Position numbers and translations under genes: made by a program. This document shows positions 1-5,784 of a DNA stretch of 7,253 nucleotides, one piece after another. Under the pieces are notes generated by a model. It was not told where the DNA came from and made no database searches. It saw only the letters and a program-made list of their open reading frames with translations. Source of the stretch: Desulfurococcales archaeon (GTDB taxonomy: Archaea; Thermoproteota; Thermoprotei_A; Sulfolobales; NBVN01); contig JAGHCP010000078.1 of assembly GCA_021160415.1 (NCBI GenBank), positions 1-7,253 of the forward strand, read 5' to 3'. Position 1 is the first letter of the stretch, and every line of letters begins with the position of its first letter.

Positions 1-75
1 GCCGTTTTCGTAGACGTTGCCTAAACCGTCGAAAACTCTTACGCCTTCTATTACAATTAATTTTTCCTGACTCAT
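1..75 (-). CDS. Amidohydrolase-family protein, N-terminal fragment
   Basis: This is the first 25 codons of a gene that continues beyond the left edge. The translation starts MSQEKLIVIEG and continues VRVFDGLGNVYENG. This is the usual opening of amidohydrolase-superfamily enzymes (imidazolonepropionase, dihydroorotase and adenine deaminase relatives), where a short beta-sandwich segment reads roughly 'ivl.nvrvfDG.g....nG' before the metal-binding barrel. The metal ligands lie outside the window, so the substrate cannot be assigned. The ATG at 73-75 is the only plausible start: the in-frame codons upstream contain no ATG, GTG or TTG before a stop at 118-120. There is no strong Shine-Dalgarno sequence. 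An AATATTAA box at 108-115 would give a leader of only about 10 bases. It follows the thioredoxin-CcdA gene on the same strand with a 77-base gap. The family call rests on 25 residues. Confidence 0.6.
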   Translation of the reverse strand, partial: MSQEKLIVIEGVRVFDGLGNVYENG

Positions 76-107
76 AATTTTTGCCGTGTAGTGAATGCTT
101 TCATGCG

Positions 108-115
108 TTAATATT
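108..115 (-). promoter_or_regulatory. Candidate TATA box for the amidohydrolase gene
   Basis: AATATTAA reads toward the amidohydrolase start on the minus strand and is centred about 36 bases before the ATG. Archaeal transcription usually starts about 25 bases after the box centre, which gives a leader near 10 bases and fits the lack of a Shine-Dalgarno site. AT-rich octamers are common, so this is weak. Confidence 0.3.
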
Positions 116-152
116 GTTTAGCGTTCGTGGGACTGGCAAGTAAATCCTTACG

Positions 153-1361
153 TTAAGTTAAGTAGGACACGTAAAGACCTAGCAGGATGAGTGCGATCCC
201 GGCGACCGCCATGAGGGTCCTTTGATGCCTCACCAATGCTTCCTGAACCCCCCTAACCCTCGACACCCCCACCATACCGGCCAGTATCGCTGCTAGGGGG
301 AGGATGAAAACCAAATTATATATTAGGAGTAGAGCAAGCCTCTCAGCTATTCCAGCAACCGAGATTATGGTTGCGAACGCTAGGTACGGACCCCCGCTGC
401 AAGGAAGGAGCGTGAATGACGCCACCGCTCCCAAGGCTGCTGAGCCTGCAACGCTTACTGAAGCCTTGAACCTGTCGGCCATCCTCAACGCTCTGCAGTC
501 CCCGCCATCAACGCATGCGTTCCTCGAGTCCTTCCTTACGAATGCGTACACCACTATGCCGGCACCGTAAGCCGCCGCAATAGCTCCCAGCCATACTTTA
601 GGCACGAAGGACGCGCCCTCTGAAAGAAGAATACCCAACGCCAGATACCCGATGAAAACCGCCGATATGAAGGCGGTCCCGACCCACACCATCTTCCTTC
701 TCCCCGCACCCACCGAGGCAGCTGCAAGTACAGCCGCGTATAAGGTGAAGGTGCAAGGATTCACGGAGTCGGCCAGCGCTAAAGGAACCAGCGCCATAAA
801 CCCTCTCCAGAGACTCAACGCCTCCCTAGAGGACGCATTTCCGGAGGTGTTGGGGCGGTGGGTTGTGAGCTCCTCAACGAACTCGCTGGAGTAGGGCGGC
901 GGGACTACGTACTTGATTAGCTCAGGCATCTCGGACTCGCTCACGTTTAAGTACTTCTTAGGGGTGCTCCCGAAGTAAACAGGTATTTGGGTAGACGGCC
1001 CTGAGGTTATTAAGGAGTCCCAGAAAGGCTTCTCCTGATTCTCACCTATCACGACCGCAACCAACCTCCCATCCACGAAAACTAGTGTTTGAGGGACTAG
1101 GGGAGGTAGCTTCGTCCTGTTTATGTACCTCACGTAGAACATGAGGCACGTCCTGTTCGTGGCTACGTCGCAGAAGTAATGATGTTCCTCACCGTAATAC
1201 TTAAGAAGGAACTTGTGCTGAGGGACGCAGTGCGGGCATCCTGAGCTCCCGTATTCAAAGAAGAAGTAGCTTTGGGGGTTTGAAGCCTCTGCCGCGAAAC
1301 CTAATGCTAGGGCTACCGCGGAAATCGTTATTAGCAGGCAAGCGATGGTTTTGCACCTCAT
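153..1361 (-). CDS. Exported thioredoxin domain fused to CcdA/DsbD-type membrane thiol-disulfide transporter
   Basis: The 402-residue protein has three parts. Residues 4-24 are a hydrophobic signal or anchor. Residues 31-120 are a thioredoxin-like domain with CPHC at 42-45 and a cis-Pro loop (LVPQTL, Pro90). Residues 185-402 form about six membrane helices. The first and fourth helices carry the cysteines expected of CcdA/DsbD-beta: C203 in NPC and C321 in LPCSGGP. In that family the two cysteines pass reducing equivalents from cytoplasmic thioredoxin across the membrane. Five N-glycosylation sequons (N69, N81, N139, N171, N175) all lie between the signal and the first core helix, which fits an extracellular thioredoxin domain. 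Likely role: supplying reductant to exported proteins, perhaps cytochrome maturation or disulfide repair. Extra cysteines C64/C72 and C283/C289 are unusual. GAGGT four bases upstream supports this ATG. The exact client is unknown. Confidence 0.85.
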   Translation of the reverse strand: MRCKTIACLLITISAVALALGFAAEASNPQSYFFFEYGSSGCPHCVPQHKFLLKYYGEEHHYFCDVATNRTCLMFYVRYINRTKLPPLVPQTLVFVDGRLVAVVIGENQEKPFWDSLITSGPSTQIPVYFGSTPKKYLNVSESEMPELIKYVVPPPYSSEFVEELTTHRPNTSGNASSREALSLWRGFMALVPLALADSVNPCTFTLYAAVLAAASVGAGRRKMVWVGTAFISAVFIGYLALGILLSEGASFVPKVWLGAIAAAYGAGIVVYAFVRKDSRNACVDGGDCRALRMADRFKASVSVAGSAALGAVASFTLLPCSGGPYLAFATIISVAGIAERLALLLIYNLVFILPLAAILAGMVGVSRVRGVQEALVRHQRTLMAVAGIALILLGLYVSYLT

Positions 1362-1376
1362 TCCTACCTCACTTCA

Positions 1377-1388
1377 TGCACACGTGCA
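1377..1388. repeat. Small inverted repeat in the leader of the thioredoxin-CcdA gene
   Basis: TGCAC-AC-GTGCA has two perfect 5-base arms around a 2-base centre, 16 bases before the start codon and just upstream of the GAGGT ribosome site (1366-1370). It could be a binding site or a small leader hairpin. Arms this short also occur by chance. Confidence 0.25.
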
Positions 1389-1441
1389 GCAGCATTCACA
1401 TTAAGTCCCGGTCCTGGCTTAGTGTTTCTTATGTGTGGAGA

Positions 1442-1450
1442 GAAATAAAG
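1442..1450 (-). promoter_or_regulatory. Candidate TATA box for the thioredoxin-CcdA gene
   Basis: CTTTATTTC on the minus strand lies between the upstream operon's end and this gene. It would start transcription near 1420 and give a leader of about 60 bases containing the 1377-1388 inverted repeat and the GAGGT site. ACTTAATG near 1397-1406 is an alternative that would give a much shorter leader. The choice cannot be settled from sequence alone. Confidence 0.3.
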
Positions 1451-1456
1451 TTCGAT

Positions 1457-1477
1457 GTTTTTGAATTGATCAAAAAC
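1457..1477 (-). terminator. Hairpin immediately after the radical SAM stop codon
   Basis: GTTTTTGA and TCAAAAAC are perfect 8-base inverted arms around a 5-base loop, directly abutting the TAG at 1478-1480. On the minus-strand transcript the first arm begins with a run of five U residues. Archaeal termination depends mainly on U tracts, so this is a plausible end signal for the three-gene operon or a 3'-end protective structure. Its position exactly between stop codon and next promoter supports it; its strength cannot be judged. Confidence 0.5.
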
Positions 1478-3037
1478 CTACGTGGTGAGGGAGACCTCCC
1501 TCTCTGTCTCTGATGGAGGCCTCTGAGCCTCTATCATCGCTTCGATAGTTGGTTTCAGCTTCTTCACTTTTCTCTTGACGTAACCTAGGAATAACTTCAG
1601 CCCCCACCTTACCGGGGCTAGGTGCGGCTCTCTTAAGTAGATATTGTTTATGAGGTCATCTGCCCAATACAAGGAGTGATCTAATGTCTTCATGAGGACC
1701 TCTATGTGCTCAGGCTTTATAGCGTTCCTCCTGAACCAGTCCATGTTCTTCAAGGCCCCCATAGGGACGAAGAACATCGGCACTATGAGGCTTCTGTAAG
1801 GCCTTAACCTGTCTATTAATTCGGCAGTCTTCACCACATCGTCCGGGGTTTCTTCGGGTAGGCCAAGAATCAGGGTTGCTGCTGGAACTATCCTGTTCTC
1901 ATGCATTATAGCGAACGCGTCCTCCACGACCTCGGGCCACTTCTCAGGCGGGTATGGTGCGGATTTAGCCGGCATAATTATTTTCGCCAATCTAACCGAT
2001 CCGGTCTCTATACCTACTTCCACACCTAAGAAGTCCTGCCTCGGATAGAGTATGTCCTTCATGAGCTTTGAAATCAGGTGGTGTTCGTCCTCTGCGTACT
2101 TGATTGCTGCAAGGCTCGCATGGGCCCACCCAACGACACCTGGGATTTTATTGAGTAGCTCCCTATGGAGCTTTATTAAAGGCTCGGGTCTGGGCTTGAC
2201 GCCGTCCGCGTGGTATAGCAGCACATCCTCGCTGTGGAGCAGAACGCTTTCGATACCTGCCCTCAGGTTAACTTCTACTTCTTGAAGGATTTTCTCCAGA
2301 GGGATATACCTAAGCGGTCTAAGAGTTACTGAGCAGAACTTACAGCCTCTTGGACAACCCCTCATTATCTCTACGAGTCCATTCACGCTCGCTCCTTTAA
2401 TTACTGGAATTTCATCAATGCTTGGCGAGTTATGTGGACCCACATAGACGTAGTCAGGTAGGGGGTCACCGTTTAGGGCTCTCTGAACTAAATCGCTCAC
2501 CACCCTCTCAGCCTCACCATCAACTACAGTGTCAACCCCCCACTCCCTCCACCTATCAAGTTCCCACAGCCACTGCCAGGCGGCAGGCCCACCTACAATT
2601 ATCTTCACACCTCTCTCCTTAGCCTTCCTTACGGCGGGTGAGTTCATGAAGCGTATGAACGACTGCCTGTTCACCGGCTCCTTACCTGTTATCATCCACC
2701 ACTCATTGCTCGGAGGTCCAAACGCGAAGAAGTCATGGTGCCCGATCATCAGCACCCTCATACTGTCTAAGTGCTTATCGAGGTGGTCAGGGTCTATGAT
2801 CGCAGCATTGAACCCGTCGTCGATAAGCTTAGCTTCTATTTTTCTCAACCCGTAGGGGGCCTGCTGCGGCTTCCCTTCCCTGTCAACCTTAATTTTAGGA
2901 GCCGCGATCCACATCCACAATTTCTCCGGGATCCCGATTGCTGGGCCTGTAGCCATGAATCCCAAGAACTCCTTCCCATGATGATTACTCATCATAGTTC
3001 TATCTGTTGTGATTACGACTTCATAACCATTACTCAT
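1478..3037 (-). CDS. Cobalamin-binding-domain radical SAM protein
   Basis: The protein has 519 residues. Residues 220-420 hold the radical SAM core: C228, C232 and C235 (CPRGCKFC) are the CX3CX2C ligands of the 4Fe-4S cluster that cleaves S-adenosylmethionine, followed by GVEVGIETGS at 338-347 and LILGLPEET at 389-397, both standard for B12-type radical SAM enzymes. Residues 60-185 look like the Rossmann-type cobalamin-binding region (PYGLRKIEAKLIDDGF, VGGPAAW at 148-154, DGEAE at 173-177), but the DxHxxG cobalt-ligand motif is absent, as in many relatives. An N-terminal block, MMSNHHGKEFLGF at 15-27, resembles a group of archaeal radical SAM proteins of unknown substrate, as far as I recall. 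The basic C-terminal tail is 480-519. GAGGTGG lies before the ATG, and the start overlaps the preceding gene by 8 bases. Methylation of an unknown target is possible but unproven. Confidence 0.85.
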   Translation of the reverse strand: MSNGYEVVITTDRTMMSNHHGKEFLGFMATGPAIGIPEKLWMWIAAPKIKVDREGKPQQAPYGLRKIEAKLIDDGFNAAIIDPDHLDKHLDSMRVLMIGHHDFFAFGPPSNEWWMITGKEPVNRQSFIRFMNSPAVRKAKERGVKIIVGGPAAWQWLWELDRWREWGVDTVVDGEAERVVSDLVQRALNGDPLPDYVYVGPHNSPSIDEIPVIKGASVNGLVEIMRGCPRGCKFCSVTLRPLRYIPLEKILQEVEVNLRAGIESVLLHSEDVLLYHADGVKPRPEPLIKLHRELLNKIPGVVGWAHASLAAIKYAEDEHHLISKLMKDILYPRQDFLGVEVGIETGSVRLAKIIMPAKSAPYPPEKWPEVVEDAFAIMHENRIVPAATLILGLPEETPDDVVKTAELIDRLRPYRSLIVPMFFVPMGALKNMDWFRRNAIKPEHIEVLMKTLDHSLYWADDLINNIYLREPHLAPVRWGLKLFLGYVKRKVKKLKPTIEAMIEAQRPPSETEREVSLTT

Positions 3038-3413
3038 GCGTAACCACCTCCTCGTAAGGAATTAAGGTGAAGTCTCTCCCTAAACCTCTCGCTTTTTCGG
3101 CGAAAGGTGTTGATGGGTCATCCAAGAAAAGATCTACTTCATCCTCGTTACTGAGGAACCTTTCTAAGTCCTCTGGGGTATCCCCTCCGAATTCAATATT
3201 CAGCGCATTCGCTATGTTGTTCTGTATTACGTCCCTCAGAACCTCAAGGTAGTGAGGGCTACCTAGAGGGGAAAATACCGTAAGCACTATATTGCGGGTT
3301 CCCCTCCGGGCAGCCCCCTTGAGTAGGATATTCAGGAAATACCCACTCCTGATTTTCTTCCCGGTGAGTACGACTGCAGCTCTATATGCGTTTACTTTAG
3401 TTATGAGTACCAC
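3030..3413 (-). CDS. Unrecognised 127-residue protein of the radical SAM operon
   Basis: I do not recognise this family. The protein has no signal peptide, membrane segment, cysteine or metal-binding cluster. The first half is basic, with two hydrophobic strands (AAVVL at 12-16 and NIVLTVF at 41-47), suggesting a small alpha/beta fold. The second half is acidic (residues 73-100, rich in D and E), and the tail ends IPYEEVVTHE. The GTG start at 3411-3413 overlaps the regulator gene's end by 13 bases and is preceded at a 4-base spacing by GGGGTGAGG (3418-3426), a strong ribosome site that argues for real translation. Its stop overlaps the radical SAM start by 8 bases. This coupling on both sides suggests the product is made with the regulator and the enzyme and works in the same process, perhaps as a partner or substrate-handling protein. 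That role is inference only. Confidence 0.75.
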   Translation of the reverse strand: MVLITKVNAYRAAVVLTGKKIRSGYFLNILLKGAARRGTRNIVLTVFSPLGSPHYLEVLRDVIQNNIANALNIEFGGDTPEDLERFLSNEDEVDLFLDDPSTPFAEKARGLGRDFTLIPYEEVVTHE

Positions 3414-3805
3414 ACATCCTCACCCCCTAGCTCCCTAATTATTTCTTTGAACCACACATCCACCTTGTCTATGGATTCCGAAAGCGAGGAAGTGTTGAGC
3501 TTGCTCCTCACCTCATTGAGGGCCTTCCTGATATCTTGAAGGTGCTTCCTGAGGAGTAGCTCCACAGCCTTCTTACGAGGTCTGAACACAACCTTCTTTC
3601 CAGTAACGACTCTCTCAACGAGCGAACTGCTCTCAAGTAGCTTCAGCGCCGATGATAGATGACTCTTCGCGTAGCCTGTGACAGCGGAAATCTCCCCAAG
3701 ACTCATAGGCCTTGACTCCATAAGCAGGACAGAAAGCACAAGAGCAGCGACCCTAGGCAACCTCAGCATAGTCAGCAGAGAGACCAGTGCCTCTATACCT
3801 ATCAT
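3401..3805 (-). CDS. Winged-helix transcriptional regulator, MarR/GbsR-like
   Basis: This 134-residue protein opens with helices at about 3-30 and then a helix-turn-helix. Helix two is SLGEISAVTG (35-44) and the recognition helix is about 45-58 (YAKSHLSSALKLLESS). A beta wing follows (LVERVVTGKKVVFRPR, 62-77). The 'S..S.L..L...LV.R' pattern is typical of MarR, GbsR and TrmB-like archaeal regulators. The C-terminal 55 residues are helical and charged, fitting a dimer interface. There are no cysteines and no recognisable ligand domain, so the signal is unknown. It is the first gene of a three-gene operon. GAGGTGAT (3812-3819) lies 6 bases before the ATG, and a perfect inverted repeat lies just upstream at the predicted transcription start, which suggests self-repression. 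It is also divergent from the glycosyltransferase gene. Confidence 0.8.
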   Translation of the reverse strand: MIGIEALVSLLTMLRLPRVAALVLSVLLMESRPMSLGEISAVTGYAKSHLSSALKLLESSSLVERVVTGKKVVFRPRKKAVELLLRKHLQDIRKALNEVRSKLNTSSLSESIDKVDVWFKEIIRELGGEDVWYS

Positions 3806-3819
3806 TTCCTTATCACCTC

Positions 3820-3837
3820 GTTCGGAATTTTCCGAAC
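3820..3837. promoter_or_regulatory. Perfect 18-base inverted repeat, candidate operator of the winged-helix regulator
   Basis: GTTCGGAA-TT-TTCCGAAC has two perfect 8-base arms around a 2-base centre, as expected for a dimeric winged-helix protein. It ends 15 bases before the regulator's ATG, next to its ribosome site. It also covers the place where transcription should begin, about 26 bases after the TTAAATA box at 3857-3865. A protein bound here would block polymerase recruitment or escape, the common repression mode in archaea. The assignment to the adjacent regulator is inference from position and symmetry. Confidence 0.7.
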
Positions 3838-3856
3838 AATATGTTACTGGGAGGGG

Positions 3857-3865
3857 TATTTAAGC
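3857..3865 (-). promoter_or_regulatory. TATA box of the regulator / unknown / radical SAM operon
   Basis: GCTTAAATA on the minus strand is a good match to crenarchaeal TATA boxes. It is centred near 3861 and predicts transcription starting near 3835, inside the 3820-3837 palindrome, with a leader of about 30 bases that contains the GAGGTGAT ribosome site. Confidence 0.6.
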
Positions 3866-3880
3866 TAATACGGCGAAGGG

Positions 3881-3889
3881 GTTTAAAGC
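3881..3889 (+). promoter_or_regulatory. TATA box of the glycosyltransferase gene
   Basis: GTTTAAAGC, centred near 3885, predicts a transcription start near 3910 and a leader under 10 bases before the ATG at 3919. The box lies 43 bases from the operator palindrome and 15 bases from the divergent TATA box, so the two promoters sit back to back. Confidence 0.55.
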
Positions 3890-3918
3890 ATTCCCTCCTT
3901 AATTGAAAGGAATGCGTT

Positions 3919-5340
3919 ATGTTGACGCAGCTCGCAACAGTCCTAGCAACCCTGACGCTAGTGATGATGTTCGGGTACCACATAATCATCTATTTGGGGG
4001 CTAGGAGGCATGTCCACAGGCTGACCTCCCTAGACGGAGATGCAGTGCCTCGAGGGAGTTGCGAAACCTGCGTCTCGATAGTCGTCCCTACGAAGGGCGA
4101 GCCCCTAGACATGCTTGCCTCCGCAACCAAGGCTAAGGCGGAAGCAATTAAGAAATCCAGCCTTAGATGCGGGGAGGTACTGATAATTTCGGACGACGAC
4201 GCTGACTACGTCCGTGAGTTGAAGAAAGCCCTCAGGCCCTACGTCGATGAGGGTCTTGTGAAGGTAATCAGGAGGGAGAATCCATCTGGGGGGAGGACGG
4301 GCGCGCTCGACTACGGCGCTAAAGTTGCTTCAGGGGAGTACGTCCTCATACTCGACTCCGATTCTAAAGTCAGCGCTGAGACCCTGTCAGCCCTCCACGC
4401 CAAGATATGCACGGAGAGACCTCCCGCAGTGGTGCTTCCGTGGAAGGGGTACAGCTTGATGGACACGAGGCTGGCGGAGGCAATAGAGTTCAACACCGAC
4501 ACTACCTCATTCCTGCTTTACAAGCTGAGATGGGCAGGAGGTTTCTTCATATTCCCCCTCGGGTCGGGGACCGCCGTAAGGAAGGACGTCTTAGAGGAAG
4601 TCGGTTATTGGGGCCCCAACGTAATTCAAGACGATATTTGGTTAGGCACTAAGCTCGCCGGGAAGGGGTACATGCCGGACCTACTGCCTGAAGGGTCAAC
4701 CGAGGTTCTCGTACCGGCTAAGCTGAAGTCGTTCAGGATTCAACAGAGCAGGTGGGCATACGGGGCCTCAGAGATCATATCGAAGACCTTAGATAAGATC
4801 CTGAAGTCCCCCTTACCTCTAGGAACGAGGCTCGAAATGGTTCTCTACGTGCTGCAACCGTCAATATCAATACCGCTGACCGTGGCTTCGATTCTGGCGT
4901 TCATCGCGGCCTTTGTCGAGCCTGGATGGGACGTCCTTAAAGCCCTGCATAGCATGTCGATAATGCTTTCAGCCGCGCTCGCCGAGCTCGTCATACTTAC
5001 CTACGCAGCTCTACACATAAACCTCGGGAAGATCATTAAGTCCGCGAAGAGGAAGGCCGCAGCCGTCCAGCTGGGGAGGGCCGCAGCCGTCTACGGCGTT
5101 CTCTACCCCGTCATAGGGTTCTACTCCCTGCTCGGCCTCCTCAGAATAAAGCTGAGCTATAAAATCACCCCTAAGGCAGGGGCTGAGGAGGAGCTGAAGG
5201 GTGACTGGGTCCCATACCTCACAGCTTCGGTGTCTGGGGCAGGGATCATAGCCTCAGCGTTCTCAAATAACATCGTGGCCATGCTTCTCATGCTTCTCTC
5301 ATTCATAAGCAGTGTTTACTCGATTGTCAGGCTTGAGTAG
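3919..5340 (+). CDS. Membrane-bound processive-type family 2 glycosyltransferase
   Basis: The 473-residue protein starts with a membrane helix (about 4-26), then a GT-A catalytic domain at about 50-290, then four or five helices (304-331, 345-367, 387-409 and 434-470). Catalytic signatures are in the expected order: VSIVVPTKGE (52-61), SDDD (91-94), the metal/nucleotide-binding DSDSK (D146, D148), the general-base region IQDDI (D238/D239) and the QxxRW motif (Q275, R278, W279). QxxRW together with C-terminal helices marks the cellulose synthase / hyaluronan synthase / NodC-like group that links sugars and exports the chain. An extracellular or cell-surface polysaccharide is the likely product, but the sugar cannot be told from sequence. 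The gene stands alone, facing away from the regulator operon. Its very short predicted leader, with only a weak AAAGG before the ATG, suggests near-leaderless translation. Confidence 0.88.
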   Translation: MLTQLATVLATLTLVMMFGYHIIIYLGARRHVHRLTSLDGDAVPRGSCETCVSIVVPTKGEPLDMLASATKAKAEAIKKSSLRCGEVLIISDDDADYVRELKKALRPYVDEGLVKVIRRENPSGGRTGALDYGAKVASGEYVLILDSDSKVSAETLSALHAKICTERPPAVVLPWKGYSLMDTRLAEAIEFNTDTTSFLLYKLRWAGGFFIFPLGSGTAVRKDVLEEVGYWGPNVIQDDIWLGTKLAGKGYMPDLLPEGSTEVLVPAKLKSFRIQQSRWAYGASEIISKTLDKILKSPLPLGTRLEMVLYVLQPSISIPLTVASILAFIAAFVEPGWDVLKALHSMSIMLSAALAELVILTYAALHINLGKIIKSAKRKAAAVQLGRAAAVYGVLYPVIGFYSLLGLLRIKLSYKITPKAGAEEELKGDWVPYLTASVSGAGIIASAFSNNIVAMLLMLLSFISSVYSIVRLE

Positions 5341-5343
5341 TTA

Positions 5344-5356
5344 TTTAACAGTTAAA
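5344..5356. repeat. Palindrome upstream of the ridA TATA box
   Basis: TTTAAC-A-GTTAAA has perfect 6-base arms around a single base, a few bases before the TATA box at 5363-5370 and just after the glycosyltransferase stop codon. The position fits a binding site next to the B-recognition element, where archaeal activators often bind, or part of the upstream gene's 3' end. Low sequence complexity makes chance formation possible. Confidence 0.35.
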
Positions 5357-5362
5357 CACCGA

Positions 5363-5370
5363 ATATATAA
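5363..5370 (+). promoter_or_regulatory. TATA box of the RidA-family gene
   Basis: ATATATAA is a strong archaeal TATA box centred about 26 bases before the GTG start at 5392, so the predicted transcription start falls at or beside the start codon. This implies a leaderless or near-leaderless message. Confidence 0.6.
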
Positions 5371-5391
5371 CGGTGGTGCTAAACGAGGTTC

Positions 5392-5763
5392 GTGTTCACC
5401 GAGCAAGCACCTAAACCGGTCGGGCCTTACTCGCAGGGGGTAATCGCGGGCGACTACCTCTTCGTGTCAGGGCAGATACCCATAGATCCCGCAACAGGTG
5501 AGCTGGTCAAGGAGCCGTTCAGCAAGGCCTCCGAGGTAGCTCTCCGGAACGTGATAGCTGTTGTTAAAGCAGCTGGGGGCGACGTCAACAGCATCGTGAA
5601 GGTCACTGTATACATGAAGGACATAAATAAGTTCTCGGAGTTCAACGAAGTGTATTCACGTATATTCGGGGAACATAAACCGGCAAGGGCTGTCATCGGA
5701 GTTGCTGCGCTACCTAAAGGTGTTGACTTGGAGGTCGAGGCCATAGCTTACCTTGGTAAGTGA
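5392..5763 (+). CDS. ridA: RidA-family reactive enamine/imine deaminase
   Basis: At 123 residues this is full length for the YjgF/YER057c/UK114 (RidA) family. Family hallmarks are APKPVGPYSQG (6-16), FVSGQIP.D..TG (24-36), the helix with LRNVIAVVKAAGG (51-63), VTVYMKD (71-77), and KPARAVIGVAALPKGVDLEVEAIAY (96-120). The catalytic Arg99 that holds the substrate carboxylate is present. The cysteine found two residues later in E. coli RidA is Val101 here, a common variation. The cytosolic trimer hydrolyses 2-aminoacrylate and similar imines released by PLP enzymes. The GTG start is forced: an in-frame TAA lies four codons upstream with no other start between. GAGG sits only 3 bases before the GTG, and the TATA box position suggests a leaderless message, so that GAGG may not be used. 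It is a single gene, convergent with the next. Confidence 0.93.
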   Translation: MFTEQAPKPVGPYSQGVIAGDYLFVSGQIPIDPATGELVKEPFSKASEVALRNVIAVVKAAGGDVNSIVKVTVYMKDINKFSEFNEVYSRIFGEHKPARAVIGVAALPKGVDLEVEAIAYLGK

Positions 5764-5784
5764 GGGGCTTTTAACCCTTTAACC
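5764..5784. terminator. Short convergent gene end with weak hairpin and T runs
   Basis: Only 15 bases separate the stop codons of the RidA gene and the prepilin-like gene. The plus-strand RNA reads GGGG-CUUUUAA-CCC-UUU, a short G/C stem followed by U residues, and TTTAACC is repeated at 5770-5776 and 5778-5784. Some end signal is expected in or near this gap, but it is weak by sequence. Confidence 0.3.

Noticed and set aside
304..894. Open plus-strand frames at 304-570 and 652-894 inside the thioredoxin-CcdA gene
   Set aside because: They lie antisense to a gene with clear domain motifs. Their products are low-complexity Ala/Ser/Thr-rich sequences without family features.
2052..3043. Several plus-strand frames antisense to the radical SAM gene
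   Set aside because: The translations resemble no family and are explained by codon bias of the real minus-strand gene, which has full catalytic motifs.
3476..3482. A TTCCGAA half-site matching one arm of the candidate operator, inside the regulator gene
   Set aside because: It is a single 7-base half-site within coding sequence with no partner arm nearby, so chance is the simpler explanation.
3912..3918. Alternative ATG at 3912 for the glycosyltransferase
   Set aside because: It is in a different reading frame from the catalytic domain, so 3919 is the usable start.
5454..5744. Minus-strand 96-residue frame inside ridA
   Set aside because: It is fully covered by the well-conserved RidA coding sequence on the other strand, with no promoter or ribosome site of its own.
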